Source of the DNA: Polyangia bacterium
GTDB lineage: Bacteria; Myxococcota_A; Polyangia; Nannocystales; Nannocystaceae
Assembly: GCA_030430565.1 (NCBI GenBank)
Contig: JAUIKS010000021.1
Coordinates: 145,183 to 209,182 of the forward strand
DNA length: 64,000 nt
Direction: 5' to 3'
The notes beneath the pieces are model-generated. The model ran no database searches and was not told the origin of the DNA. It saw only the letters and a list, made by a program, of their open reading frames with translations. Made by a program: the position numbers and the translations under genes. Shown in pieces: positions 8,914 to 18,158 of the stretch (the first letter of the stretch is position 1; every line of letters starts with the position of its first letter).

Positions 8914-9486
8914 TCACCCGCGGTACGGATCGAGCGAGCGCCCCGTCAGCGCGAATTCGAAGCGCTTGAGCTCGTACATCGTCCGGCGCAGCTCGCTGAA
9001 CACGTAGTCGAGATCCGGCGCGCGCGGGAACAGGACCTGCTCCCACGGGTCGTCGCTGCGATCGAAGACGCCGCGCTTGTAGAGCACGGCGCGGAACGGC
9101 GCGAGCGAGAGACCGAGCTCCTGCAGGCGCGTGAGGTCGCGCGTGTCGAGATGCTTGAAGGCGTGCATCCAGTCCCACAGCGCCCGGCGAGCGTCGATGA
9201 GCGCGTTGTCGTACTCGTCGCAGCGGGTGCGGCGGCCCCAGGGCGTGTCGCTGAGGACAGGCGCGCTGTACCGGCGAAGAGGTGTCTCGAGGGTCAGCCG
9301 GACGATGCGGGTCTGCTGGGCGAGGCGCGCGAGCTTGGGCGAGAGGTTGCGGGTGTTGAGCGCCTCGGCGTCGTCGTGGGCCGCCTCGAGCGCGCGATCG
9401 CGTGCGTTCTGCTTGCGGCGGTTGTTCCACCACCGGACCGCGGCGACGGTCGTCAGCGCGGCAGCCGTCGCGGTCTCCCAGGTCAC
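8914..9486 (-). CDS. uncharacterised protein with an N-terminal hydrophobic helix
   Basis: Predicted 190-residue protein beginning with a hydrophobic helix (about residues 5-19), then a basic WWNNRRKQ stretch as expected for a single membrane anchor with the rest in the cytoplasm. The remainder is helical and charged, with many Arg and Leu residues and a WDWMHAFKHL segment. I do not recognise the family. It lies 70 bp upstream of the small lipoprotein gene on the same strand, so co-transcription with the lyase pair is possible but not shown. Confidence 0.6.
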   Translation of the reverse strand: MTWETATAAALTTVAAVRWWNNRRKQNARDRALEAAHDDAEALNTRNLSPKLARLAQQTRIVRLTLETPLRRYSAPVLSDTPWGRRTRCDEYDNALIDARRALWDWMHAFKHLDTRDLTRLQELGLSLAPFRAVLYKRGVFDRSDDPWEQVLFPRAPDLDYVFSELRRTMYELKRFEFALTGRSLDPYRG

Positions 9487-9810
9487 CGCGTCACCCCCGA
9501 GAGGGCGCGCGCGCGGCGAGAGGGGCTGCGGGGGAACATCGGCAACGCGGGGTCCGGCTCTGTGTGTTGGACGGCGAGACTGCGGCGGGCTTTGACGTCG
9601 CTCGCGTCGACGCGCGTGAGGTCTGGCACAAACCTCGAGGCGCCGATCAAAGCCCTACCTCAACCATGATCCATGGCTGCGTCCTCCTCAAGCGGACGCA
9701 GGGCGGTTTCTCGCGGGCGCGCGGGCGAGAAGGCGCTCGAGTGATCAGGGGCGGGGGGACGGGCCCCCAGCGGCCGAGCCGCGCACCCCAGATTTGCCAG
9801 GGCGAGCTGC
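9487..9810. other. non-coding gap downstream of the peroxiredoxin gene
   Basis: This 324-bp stretch holds no convincing gene. It contains a possible stem CTGCGTC/GACGCAG with an 11-nt loop near 9675-9699 and a G/C-rich hairpin near 9755-9770. Neither has a T-run, so I cannot call a terminator. It must also hold the promoter of the minus-strand gene starting at 9486. Confidence 0.4.
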
Positions 9811-10911
9811 TCAGCCCGCGGGAGCCAGCGCGGCGACGACCTCGCGCACGAGCTCGTAGTCGGGCTCGACGCCGGGGTTCGGCGCGACCCAGGCGTAGGC
9901 GATCGCGCCCTCGGCGTCGACGACGAACACCGAGCGCTTCGCCGCCGTGTAGCCCGGCATGCCCGCGAAGTCCTCATGGGCGACGCCGTAGGCGCGGACG
10001 ACCTCGCGCCGGTAGTCCGAGAGCACCGGGAAGCCGAGCTTGTTGCGCTCGGCGAAGGCCGCGTTGGTGAAAGGGGCGTCGACGCTGACGGCGACGACCG
10101 CCGCGTCGAGCTTGTTGTCGCCGAGCTGCGCGAGCGAGTCGCGGAAGGTGCAGAGCTCTTTCTCGCAGACCCCGGTGAAGGCCGCGGGGAAGAACGCGAT
10201 CACGAGCGGTCGCCCGCGAAACTCCGCGAGCGCCCGCCGCTCCCGCGTGGTGTCGAGCAGCGTGAAGCCCGGCGCGCGCGCGCCGACCTCGAGACCGTCG
10301 GCGGCCGCGGCGGCCTCGGCGGGCGGGGGCGGGAGCGGGCGAGCCCACTCGCCGAGATCCTCCGTCAGCGCGGCGCGCTGCGCGGGTGACAACACTGTCT
10401 CATCAGTCAGGTCCGGGTGATCGCAGCCGATCGCCACGGGGGTCTCGTCCCCGACCGGGAACTTTAGAAATTGCACCGACGAGAGCCGCGTCTCGCCGAC
10501 CTGCATCGCGTCCCAGCGCGGGCGCACCTTCCGACCGTCGGGCGTGCGCGCGTACAGCCGGCCGGGGAGGTCGAGCCAGCGCGTGAGCTTGCGGTCGCGC
10601 TCGGCGGGGTCGTCGATGCCGATGAGCAGCGTGCAGCCGAGCTCGCCGCGGTCGCCGAGCAGCTCGTTGTAGGTCTTGATCTCGTGGAGGATGTCGGCCT
10701 CCTTCTCGATCTGCTCGGTCCGCACCATCTCGTGGATCTGGTAGCGGACGGTCGCGCGGTTCTCGAACAAGAACGTGAGGCACTCGGCCGTCGTGACCCG
10801 GCGCGCGCGCTTGATCTCGAGCACGCGCGCGCGGAGCTCGGGGCGCTCTCGTGAGTAGGTCTCGTGATCGAGGATCTCGTGGCGTTGGACGGCGGCGGGC
10901 GAGATGGGCAT
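9811..10911 (-). CDS. DUF3501-peroxiredoxin (PrxQ/BCP-like) fusion
   Basis: A 366-residue cytoplasmic two-domain protein. Residues 1 to about 190 match DUF3501 (opening with EILDHETY, then TFLFENRATVRYQIHEM and GCDHPDL). After an Ala/Pro linker, residues 207-366 are an AhpC/TSA peroxiredoxin. It has FFPAAFTGVC with peroxidatic Cys249 and a second Cys at 254 (C-x4-C), the spacing of PrxQ/BCP enzymes that resolve through a nearby cysteine. DUF3501 is normally a stand-alone neighbour of rubrerythrin and a CCG Fe-S protein, exactly the two genes upstream here. The fusion gives direct evidence that DUF3501 works in peroxide reduction. It lies 24 nt after the Fe-S gene, so is likely the same operon. 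Confidence 0.88.
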   Translation of the reverse strand: MPISPAAVQRHEILDHETYSRERPELRARVLEIKRARRVTTAECLTFLFENRATVRYQIHEMVRTEQIEKEADILHEIKTYNELLGDRGELGCTLLIGIDDPAERDRKLTRWLDLPGRLYARTPDGRKVRPRWDAMQVGETRLSSVQFLKFPVGDETPVAIGCDHPDLTDETVLSPAQRAALTEDLGEWARPLPPPPAEAAAAADGLEVGARAPGFTLLDTTRERRALAEFRGRPLVIAFFPAAFTGVCEKELCTFRDSLAQLGDNKLDAAVVAVSVDAPFTNAAFAERNKLGFPVLSDYRREVVRAYGVAHEDFAGMPGYTAAKRSVFVVDAEGAIAYAWVAPNPGVEPDYELVREVVAALAPAG

Positions 10912-10935
10912 AGGGTCAGGTCCTCTCGACAGCGT

Positions 10936-12309
10936 CTAGGTGTCTTCGCTGTCGGCTGGGTCCGCGGCGGGCAGCTTGTCGGCGAAGCCGGTCGGGCGGT
11001 AGGCCCGCGCGAGCAGCGACATCGGGTGCAGCGGGCGGACGCCGGCGTGCTGCGCGAACTGGGTCGCGGCCAGCGGGCAGTCGGTCGCCCAGATCTGCGC
11101 GCCGTCCGACTTCATGGAGTCGAAGGCGCGCTTGCCGACGCGCTGCGACGGCTCGAAGCCCTCGGTGGTCATCGCGTAGGTCCCGTCGTGGCCGCAGCAC
11201 TCGAGCACGCTGCTGACCTGCTTGACGCCGGGGATCTTCTTGATGAGGTTGCGGCCGCGGAAGCCGACCGCCTGCGCGCGCAGGTGACAGGGCGCGTGGT
11301 AGGCGACGGACTCGCCGGGGCTGCTCTTAAAATCAGTGTTGAAGCGGTCCTCTTTGCGGATCGACCACAGGAACTCGCTGGGGTCGCGGACCGCCTCCGA
11401 GAGCTGCTGCGCGCGCTCGCGATCGACGCCGGCGAGCAGCTCGGGCCACTCGCGGCGCAGCATCATCGAGCAGGTCGGGTTGATAGCGACGATCTTGGCG
11501 CCGCGGTCGACGTAGGGCATCAGCCGGTCGAGGTTGTGGCGGGCCTTGGCGCGCACGGTCTCGAGGTCGCCGTGCTCCCACGCCGGCATGCCGCAGCACT
11601 TGAGTCCGCCGACGCAGCGCACGTCGACGCCGTTCTTCTCGAGGACCTCGACGGTGTCGCGGCCGATCTGCGGCTCGTTGTGCTGGACGTAGCAGGTCTG
11701 GAACAGCGCGACCTCGCCGCCCGGCTCGGCCTCGGGCTTGATCCGGCCGTCGCGCTGGGCCCAGCGCTCGAAGGTCTCCGAGGTGAACTCGGGGAGCAGC
11801 TTGTCGCGGTGGATGCCGACGACCTTCTCCATGAACCAGCGGTGCAGCTTCACGCGGTTCATGACGTTGGCGAGGCCGAGGCTGCTGCGCGCGACCGCGG
11901 CGGTCCGGTCGGGATCGCCGAGCAGCTTGTCGCGCAGGCTCGTGCCGTGCTTCTTGGCGCGGATCGCCTGGTGCCGGTGGACGAGCTTGGGGAAGTCGAG
12001 CTGGAACTCGTGGTCGTCCCGCGGCGTGTAGGGGCACTGGACCTCGCACAGCTTGCACTGGAAGCAGTGGTCCATGACCTGCTGGGTCTCGGCCTCGGTC
12101 ACGCGGGTGACGTCGCCGTCGTGCTTGTTGTCGATCAGCTTGAAGAGCGTCGGGAACGAGTCGCAGTACTTGAAGCACATCCGACAGCCGTGGCAGACCT
12201 CGAAGACCCGCGTGATCTCCTGCTTCAGGCCCTGCTCGTCCCAGTACTTAGGGTCGCTCGGGTCGTAGGTGAGACCTTCGGTCGGCCGATAGGAGATGTT
12301 CTTGCTCAT
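10936..12309 (-). CDS. CCG-domain Fe-S oxidoreductase (heterodisulfide-reductase-like)
   Basis: A 457-residue cytoplasmic electron-transfer protein. ATG 12309 is preceded by GAGGAG at ideal spacing. Two ferredoxin-type 4Fe-4S motifs are visible: CHGCRMCFKYC near the N-terminus and CFQCKLCEVQCP about 65 residues later. Two CCG domains follow (KCCGMP and ECCGHDG, each with an upstream Cys, as in HdrB, GlcF and GlpC). Such proteins pass electrons between ferredoxin-like donors and thiol or quinone acceptors. Lying between rubrerythrin and the DUF3501-peroxiredoxin, it is likely the reductase that feeds them; this is inference from the conserved neighbourhood. A weak terminator sits in the 96-bp gap before it. 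Confidence 0.88.
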   Translation of the reverse strand: MSKNISYRPTEGLTYDPSDPKYWDEQGLKQEITRVFEVCHGCRMCFKYCDSFPTLFKLIDNKHDGDVTRVTEAETQQVMDHCFQCKLCEVQCPYTPRDDHEFQLDFPKLVHRHQAIRAKKHGTSLRDKLLGDPDRTAAVARSSLGLANVMNRVKLHRWFMEKVVGIHRDKLLPEFTSETFERWAQRDGRIKPEAEPGGEVALFQTCYVQHNEPQIGRDTVEVLEKNGVDVRCVGGLKCCGMPAWEHGDLETVRAKARHNLDRLMPYVDRGAKIVAINPTCSMMLRREWPELLAGVDRERAQQLSEAVRDPSEFLWSIRKEDRFNTDFKSSPGESVAYHAPCHLRAQAVGFRGRNLIKKIPGVKQVSSVLECCGHDGTYAMTTEGFEPSQRVGKRAFDSMKSDGAQIWATDCPLAATQFAQHAGVRPLHPMSLLARAYRPTGFADKLPAADPADSEDT

Positions 12310-12328
12310 GGCTCCTCGTTCATGACGC

Positions 12329-12359
12329 AAAAACCGGGCGCGCGCGAGCGGGCCCGGTT
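12329..12359 (-). terminator. terminator/attenuator between rubrerythrin and Fe-S genes
   Basis: On the minus strand, AACCGGGC (12359-12352) pairs with GCCCGGTT (12339-12332) across a 12-nt loop, followed by TTT at 12331-12329. It lies 47 nt after the rubrerythrin stop and would lower transcription into the Fe-S gene if active. Confidence 0.55.
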
Positions 12360-12405
12360 CGGTAGGCGTCACGCGAGCGCGCTCGCGCGACGCCGCGCTC
12401 GTTGA

Positions 12406-12825
<420 letters not shown>

Positions 12826-13333
12826 TGCGTGTCTCCAGCGTGCTGGGGTGGGTGCCGCGGGGCTCGGGATCCGGATTGCGGACCTGGGTCCCGGCGCCGT
12901 GCTGATCGCGCGGAGCGCCTCGCGGACGCGGGCATGTGTAGCACGCCTCGCGGCCCAATTGACGTGAGGGGAGGTTCGGGCGCGCGGTCGCTAGCGGGCG
13001 AGCAAGCTCACTGTCGTGGCCTTCGCGGCCGCTTCGTGATGCTTCTGTGACTCAGCCAACGTCCGCGTCGATCGGCGCCCGTAGCAGCGCTACGCGTGGC
13101 GCGCAGGTCCTTCGGCGCGTCGGCGTCGGGTGTCGTCGTCGGCCTCGCGCGCGTTGGCGTGGTGATTTGTACATGCACAATCGGACATGTTTGTTGAGAC
13201 GAGACAACATGTTCGAATAGACACGTCCAAACACGCGCGCCCGTGAGCGCGACGCGCCCGCTCGCGTGACGAGGCGCGGATTCTGCAGCGCGGTGAGAGC
13301 TGCGCGCGGCCGTTGTTCTCCTATGATCTGCAC
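12826..13333. other. 508-bp divergent intergenic region
   Basis: This is the control region between rubrerythrin (minus) and the LamG lipoprotein (plus). I see no credible gene. An AT-richer island at about 13165-13230 contains two dyad elements, 13172-13189 and 13208-13225, whose centres are 36 bp apart. Confidence 0.6.
13208..13225. promoter_or_regulatory. dispersed 18-bp dyad element
   Basis: CATGTTCGAATAGACACG matches CATGTCT-N4-AGACATG at 11 of 14 symmetric positions. A weaker partner, CATGCACAATCGGACATG (10 of 14), lies at 13172-13189. Both are about 110-160 bp upstream of the LamG lipoprotein start. Confidence 0.5.
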
Positions 13334-14104
13334 ATGGTGACCTGCGCTCGCTCGTTCACGGTCGGCGCGCTCGCGCTCGCGCTCGCGAGTTGTGCGAGCG
13401 CGGCGCTCGACGCCGGCGCGGCGCGGCCCTCGGTCGCCTCCGAGATCGGGCCGTGCGGCAGCCTGATGGGAGACGGCGCGCCCGACCACTACTTCGCGGT
13501 CGCCTACCGCCAGGAGCCCGAGGGGCCGCCGGCGCTCGCGCTCACCGACGGCCCGTTCTCCGTCGAGTTTTGGTTCCGGCTCGAGGGCCGCGAGCAGCGG
13601 GGCTTCGTCGGGACGCGCGGACCGGGCGGAGACGGCTGGCGGCTCGGGGTCTCGACCGCAGGCGTCTCGGGCACGGTGTTCGGCGGGTTTGACCACGTCC
13701 TCTCCCTCTCGCTGTCAGACGGACGCTGGCATCACCTGGCCTGGACCTACGACGGGCAGGAGAGCGTGCTGTACGTCGACGGGCGGGCGCGTGGGCGCGA
13801 GGCCTACCGCGTCGCCGTTCGCCCGAGCGAGCAGCCCGTCGTCATGGCCGGCGTCCACAACCGGGCGGGGACCCGCGCGGACGGGGCCGCCGGGTTGATC
13901 GATGAGGTGCGCGTCTCGAGCGTGATCCGCTACCGTGCCCCCTTCGCGCCCGCGCGTCGTCACGGCGTCGACGCCCAGGCGATCGGGCTCTGGCACTTCG
14001 ACCCCGCCGCGCCGTCGCGCGACGCCTCCGCGCGCGCGCACCCGGGGCGGATCACCGGGGCGTTGCTCTCGCGCGAGGACGCGGCGCCGTTCTGCGAGCG
14101 TTGA
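13334..14104 (+). CDS. LamG/concanavalin-like lipoprotein
   Basis: Predicted 256-residue lipoprotein. ATG 13334 gives a signal peptide with lipobox LASC (Cys20). The mature part has features of a laminin-G-like jelly roll (LamG/Laminin_G_3): FSVEFWFRLEG, then DGRWHHLAWTYDG, then a VLYVDGRARG strand and IDEVRVSSVIRY. These domains usually bind carbohydrate or another surface ligand; no catalytic residues are visible. It is transcribed away from rubrerythrin behind two dyad elements and converges on a small membrane-protein gene 70 bp downstream. Confidence 0.8.
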   Translation: MVTCARSFTVGALALALASCASAALDAGAARPSVASEIGPCGSLMGDGAPDHYFAVAYRQEPEGPPALALTDGPFSVEFWFRLEGREQRGFVGTRGPGGDGWRLGVSTAGVSGTVFGGFDHVLSLSLSDGRWHHLAWTYDGQESVLYVDGRARGREAYRVAVRPSEQPVVMAGVHNRAGTRADGAAGLIDEVRVSSVIRYRAPFAPARRHGVDAQAIGLWHFDPAAPSRDASARAHPGRITGALLSREDAAPFCER

Positions 14105-14174
14105 CCGCGCTCTACCCCACGCTACTTCCCGGCGGCGGCGGCGTATCGACGCGACGGATCGACGCGTCGACGCG

Positions 14175-14507
14175 CTAGGTGAAGAAGCCGGTGAAGAGCC
14201 CGTACGTGACGAGCGCGCCGATGAGGTAGTTCGGCAAGAAGAAGACGTGGCCGCCGCCCGAGGGGAGCACCAGGCTGAGGAGACCCGTAGACTCCTCAGT
14301 CTGACCCTCGGCCTCGTCGCCGTCTTCAGAGCCCCCCGCCGCCGCGAGTCGCCACATCAAGTCCAGGGGAATCAGCGCGATCGCCCCTGTGTACTCGGCC
14401 CAGCGCGCACCGTCTCCACCGACGAGTGACGCGATCCCCATCGCGATCAACGCGGGGATAGCGACGATGAGCAGCTGAATAAACGTGTTCGTGTTGAAGA
14501 CCACCAT
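14175..14507 (-). CDS. small membrane protein, three predicted helices
   Basis: About 110 residues from ATG 14507; a GTG at 14531 would add eight residues. Three hydrophobic segments are visible: FIQLLIVAIPALIAMGIASL, then TGAIALIPLDLMWRLAA, and near the C-terminus FLPNYLIGALVTYGLF. A short acidic, Gln/Ser-rich loop separates the second and third. No known family is recognised. It converges on the LamG lipoprotein gene. Confidence 0.65.
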   Translation of the reverse strand: MVVFNTNTFIQLLIVAIPALIAMGIASLVGGDGARWAEYTGAIALIPLDLMWRLAAAGGSEDGDEAEGQTEESTGLLSLVLPSGGGHVFFLPNYLIGALVTYGLFTGFFT

Positions 14508-15060
14508 CGCCGCGCACGCTATCCGCGGCACGGGCCGAGCGCAAGCGCGGTAACTCCAACTGACTCAAGGGTAAGTCCACGCACGAGAGTCGCGTGTATA
14601 CGCATTGAATTCGCGTCATCGGCTGCGGACATGACCGATATCCCGTTGACGCGAGCGCCTCGACACGACTCACCGAGGCGCCGACGGCTTGACGACAGAG
14701 CGAGCGGACAGCATCACCGCCGCGAGCGGACGCGTTCAGCCGCGCCATGTCTGATGTCTTAAGGGGCAGCTAATACTCGGCGGGCTCGCGGGCACGCGCT
14801 CTCGAAGTGCGTCGCGCGCTCGATCGTGCCCAGCGGACAGCGCGCCAACTCTCCGCCCCATCGAGAGGTAGCGACCCGAGCACCAGAGGACGGGTTGAGC
14901 TGTCACGAGCGCCAGGGGCCGCGTGGTCTCCTCAAGCATCGGGGATGGCGTCTTGAGCGCACACGCTCCGCGTTTTGGGGGTTGTCGCGGTCTCGCGCGG
15001 GCTTCTGGGCTGGCTCGCGCGTCGCGTTGTCGGCTGCCCTGCGTCGCCTATGGTGTCCGC
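14508..15060. other. 553-bp intergenic region with one dyad-variant
   Basis: No reading frame here looks protein-coding; frames across it are short and compositionally unlike the neighbours. It contains GATGTCTTAAGGGGCAGC at 14753-14770, a variant of the dispersed element closest to the copies at 3037 and 39439. It also contains an ACTGACTCAAGGGTAAGTC stretch near 14560, possibly another degenerate relative. Confidence 0.45.
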
Positions 15061-16908
15061 GTGCCGGGCGAACGAGCTGCCGCAGGGTCGAGGCTGTGGC
15101 TGTGGCTGTGGATCGTGGGCGCGTGCGCGCCCGGTGACGATGACGGCTCGAGCGCGGACTCGTACTGCGCGCTCGTGGAGCCGGTGGCGCCGCGCTCGAC
15201 CGACTTCGATCCCTTGGTCTGCGGCTCGTGGGCGTTTGACGAGGAGGCGACGATCGAGTCGCTCGACGTCGCGCTCCCGGGCTGCGGGGCCGACGAGGCG
15301 TGCCTGCGCTTCGTCGATGTCACGGAGGAGAGCGGGCTGGCGCGGCGGCAGTGGGTCGTGACGACCGCGACGGCGCTGGAGTGCATGTTCCCGCGGATTA
15401 CGGCGGGCGCGCCCATGTCGGCGCGGGACTGTGACGGGCAGTGGGCGACCGGCGGCGCGGCGGCGGCGGACTTCGACGATGACGGCTGGCCTGACCTCTA
15501 CGTCACGCGCCTCGGGGCGCCGGACCTGCTGTACCGCAACCGCGGCGACGGGACGTTCGAGGACGTCGCGCGCGAGGTGGGGCTCGGGGCGTGCACGTTC
15601 ACGAACGGCGTGACCTGGGCGGATCTCGACAACGACGATGATCAAGACCTGCTGGTGACCAGCTTCGGGGGGGCGCGGCATCTCGCGTACATCAACGAGG
15701 GGGGCTGCTTCACCGAGGACGCGCGGGCGCGCGGGCTCGCGCTCGAGGTCTCGGGGATCCACGGCGGCCAGAGCGTGGCGGTCGGTGACTACGACCTCGA
15801 CGGCTGGCTCGATGTACATGTCAATGAGTTCATCGCCGCGCCCTTGATGACCGCGGGGGAGCCCTACGGCGCCCGTCTGCTGCGCAACCTCGGCGCGGGC
15901 TTCTTCGTCGACGAGACCGCGCGGGCCGGGGTCGCGCTCCCGCTCGACGAGCCCGCCGACCGCCCGGGCGCGTGGGCGTTCGCGTCGACCTTCGTCGATC
16001 TCGACGGCGATCGTCACCCGGAGCTCGCGGTCGCGTCGGACTTCGGGACGGCGCGCCTGTTCTGGAACCGGGGTGACGGCAGCTTTGAGGACGGGACCGC
16101 GGCCGCCGGGGTCGCGCGCGAGCACAACGCGATGGGCTCGACCTTCGGCGACTTCGACGGCGACGGCCGCCTCGACTGGTACGTGACCTCGATCGCCAAC
16201 GCGCCGGATCCGGCGTGCCTCTTTGAGCAGTGCGAGTGGTTGGGCACCGGCAATTTCTTGTACCGCAACAACGGCGACCGGACGTTCACGGATCAGACGA
16301 GCGCGGCGGGCGTCCGCGACGGCGGGTGGGCCTGGGGCGCGGTCTTCCTCGAGCTCGACAACGACGGCGCGCTCGAGCTGATCACCGTCAACGGCTGGCC
16401 CGGCCACGACCTGTACGGCGGGAAGACGCTCACGGACACGCCCTCGCGCCTGTGGCGACGCGAGGGCGGCGTTTACGTCGAGCTCGCGCACGCGGCGGGC
16501 CTGCGCGACACGGGGCAGGGGCGCGCGATCGTGCCGCTGGACTACGACCGCGACGGCGACCTCGACCTGTTCATCACGAATCACGCGGGCCCGCCGCGGC
16601 TCTACCGAAACGAGCTCGTGAGCGCGAATCACTGGCTCGAGGTCGAGCTCGAGGGGGCGCGTTCGAATCGCGACGGGCGCGGGGCCGTGGTGACGCTGCG
16701 CGCGACCGCGGGCGCGAGCCCGCAGGTGCGTCAGCTCGGGACCCGGAGCCAGTTCCTGGGCGAGGGCGAGCTCGCGGCGCACTTCGGGCTGGGGCCCGCG
16801 GGCGGGCGCGTGCACGAGCTCCGCGTGTACTGGCCGGCGAGCGATCGCGAGCAGGTCCTCCGCGACGTCGAGCCTGATCAGCGCGTCGTCCTCGTCGAGC
16901 CGAGCTGA
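15061..16908 (+). CDS. FG-GAP/VCBS lipoprotein with C-terminal ASPIC/UnbV domain
   Basis: Predicted 615-residue surface lipoprotein. GTG 15061 is chosen because it yields a signal peptide (SRLWLWLWIVGAC) with lipobox IVGAC. The body has repeated acidic strands such as DFDDDGWPDLYV, DLDNDDDQDLLV, DLDGDRHPELAV and DFDGDGRLDWYV, with recurrent LYRN-GDGTFED turns typical of VCBS/FG-GAP propellers. The last 75 residues (RGAVVTLRA, LGTRSQFLGEGE, HFGLG, LRVYWP) match the ASPIC/UnbV module found at the end of CRTAC1-like proteins. It is probably a calcium-dependent surface adhesin or matrix protein. It converges on the aldo/keto reductase, with a hairpin between them. Confidence 0.88.
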   Translation: MPGERAAAGSRLWLWLWIVGACAPGDDDGSSADSYCALVEPVAPRSTDFDPLVCGSWAFDEEATIESLDVALPGCGADEACLRFVDVTEESGLARRQWVVTTATALECMFPRITAGAPMSARDCDGQWATGGAAAADFDDDGWPDLYVTRLGAPDLLYRNRGDGTFEDVAREVGLGACTFTNGVTWADLDNDDDQDLLVTSFGGARHLAYINEGGCFTEDARARGLALEVSGIHGGQSVAVGDYDLDGWLDVHVNEFIAAPLMTAGEPYGARLLRNLGAGFFVDETARAGVALPLDEPADRPGAWAFASTFVDLDGDRHPELAVASDFGTARLFWNRGDGSFEDGTAAAGVAREHNAMGSTFGDFDGDGRLDWYVTSIANAPDPACLFEQCEWLGTGNFLYRNNGDRTFTDQTSAAGVRDGGWAWGAVFLELDNDGALELITVNGWPGHDLYGGKTLTDTPSRLWRREGGVYVELAHAAGLRDTGQGRAIVPLDYDRDGDLDLFITNHAGPPRLYRNELVSANHWLEVELEGARSNRDGRGAVVTLRATAGASPQVRQLGTRSQFLGEGELAAHFGLGPAGGRVHELRVYWPASDREQVLRDVEPDQRVVLVEPS

Positions 16909-16919
16909 GCGGGAGCTCG

Positions 16920-16948
16920 CGCGGGCGGCCTCGAGGCGACCGCCCGCG
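16920..16948. terminator. shared hairpin between convergent genes
   Basis: CGCGGGCGG pairs with CCGCCCGCG over 9 bp around an 11-nt loop, 12 nt after the UnbV lipoprotein stop. There is no T-run, so terminator function is plausible but not certain. Confidence 0.4.
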
Positions 16949-16962
16949 GCCGTTCATCTAGA

Positions 16963-16980
16963 CAAGTCTCTCAGGACAGG
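16963..16980. promoter_or_regulatory. dispersed 18-bp dyad element at the end of the reductase gene
   Basis: CAAGTCTCTCAGGACAGG, 11 of 14 symmetric positions. Its reverse complement shares CCTGTCC-N4-AGACTTG with the copy at 37587. It covers the stop codon of the aldo/keto reductase. Confidence 0.5.
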
Positions 16981-18011
16981 CCCCACGCTTTCTCGAGCGT
17001 CATGCCGCGGGGCATCGCCGGCATCCAGTTGGGGTACTCCGGCGCGAGCGCGCTGACCTCGTCGAGGCGCTTGAGCTCCTCGGCGCTCAGCTCGAGCTCG
17101 GCCGCCTTCAGGTTGTCCTCGAGCTGGTGGAGCTTGCGCGCGCCGATGATCACGCTCGAGACGCCGTCTTGGTGCAGGAGCCAGGCGAGCGCGACGCGGG
17201 CGGGCGAGACGTCGTGGGCGCCGGCGATGTCGCGCAGCACCCCGACGATCGCGTCACCGCGCTCGGGGTGCACGGGCGGGAAGGTGAAGCTCGTGCGGCG
17301 GCCCTCGTCGACCTCGCCCGCGCCGTCGCGCTGCGTGTACTTGCCGGAGAGGAAGCCGCCGGCGAGCGGGCTCCAGACCATGACGCCGAGGCCGAGCGCG
17401 CGGGCGGCCGGCAGGATCTCGCGCTCGAGCTCGCGCCCGGCGAGCGAGTAGTAGGCCTGCACGGAGCAGAATTTTTCGAAGCCCCGGCGCTCGGCGATCC
17501 CGTTGGCCTGGGCGATCTGCCACGCGGCGAAGTTGGAGAGGCCGATGTAGCGGACCTTGCCGGCGCGCACGACGTCGTTGAGCGTCGTCATCGTCTCCTC
17601 GATCGGGGTCGTCGCGTCGAAGCTGTGGACCTGGTAGAGGTCGATGTAGTCGGTGCCGAGGCGGCGGAGGCTGGCCTCGAGCTCGCGGTAGATGGCGACG
17701 CGTCCCTGGCCGAGCGCGTTGGGGTTGTCGCTGAACGGGAAGTGGACCTTGGTCGCGATGATGGCGTCTTGGCGGCGCGCGCCGAGGGCCTTGCCGAGCA
17801 GCTCCTCGGACTGCCCGCGGCTGTACATGTTGGCCGTGTCGAAGAAGTTGACGCCGGCGTCAAGCGCGCGGTTGACCATGGTCTCGGCGAGCTTGACGCC
17901 GGTCGTGCCGATCAAGACGTCGGTGGGCTGGTCACCCTTGCTGAAGGTCATGCACCCGAGGCAGAGCTGCGAGACGTACAGCCCGGTGTTTCCAAGTGGT
18001 CGGTATTGCAT
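16971..18011 (-). CDS. aldo/keto reductase
   Basis: A 346-residue NADPH-dependent oxidoreductase with a TIM-barrel fold. The catalytic tetrad is visible: Asp and Tyr in FFDTANMYSRG, Lys in IATKVHFPF and His in LYQVHSFD. SPLAGGFLSGKY and the C-terminal cofactor-binding IIGARKLHQL are typical of the YajO/Tas-type branch. Substrates of this branch are small aldehydes and ketones; the specific one is unknown. It is divergent from a TetR-family gene 148 bp away. Two operator-like repeats lie in that gap, so it is very likely the regulator's target. Confidence 0.92.
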   Translation of the reverse strand: MQYRPLGNTGLYVSQLCLGCMTFSKGDQPTDVLIGTTGVKLAETMVNRALDAGVNFFDTANMYSRGQSEELLGKALGARRQDAIIATKVHFPFSDNPNALGQGRVAIYRELEASLRRLGTDYIDLYQVHSFDATTPIEETMTTLNDVVRAGKVRYIGLSNFAAWQIAQANGIAERRGFEKFCSVQAYYSLAGRELEREILPAARALGLGVMVWSPLAGGFLSGKYTQRDGAGEVDEGRRTSFTFPPVHPERGDAIVGVLRDIAGAHDVSPARVALAWLLHQDGVSSVIIGARKLHQLEDNLKAAELELSAEELKRLDEVSALAPEYPNWMPAMPRGMTLEKAWGLS

Positions 18012-18070
18012 CGGTTTTTTCGTTTCCGGTTGGTGGGGAGGAGGCGCGACTCTCGTTCGTCGCGGTAAAA

Positions 18071-18090
18071 GTACACTGCACAGTGTAGTG
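18071..18090. promoter_or_regulatory. candidate TetR operator, site 1
   Basis: GTACACTGCACAGTGTAGTG contains a perfect dyad TACACTG-CA-CAGTGTA. It lies 60 bp upstream of the aldo/keto reductase start. Site 2 matches it at 15 of 20 bases. Confidence 0.65.
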
Positions 18091-18115
18091 TTGTTTGTGG
18101 CCAGTCAAGTTAAAA

Positions 18116-18135
18116 GTAAACTCAACCGTGTAGTT
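18116..18135. promoter_or_regulatory. candidate TetR operator, site 2
   Basis: GTAAACTCAACCGTGTAGTT is a degenerate second copy of the site at 18071, in the same orientation and 45 bp away. It ends 23 bp before the regulator's ATG, a position suited to autorepression. Confidence 0.6.
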
Positions 18136-18158
18136 TTTTTGTAGGCTTGAAGAGCGCG

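Noticed and set aside
14932..16815. Long minus-strand frame opposite the UnbV lipoprotein
   Set aside because: Antisense shadow; the plus strand encodes clear FG-GAP and UnbV motifs.
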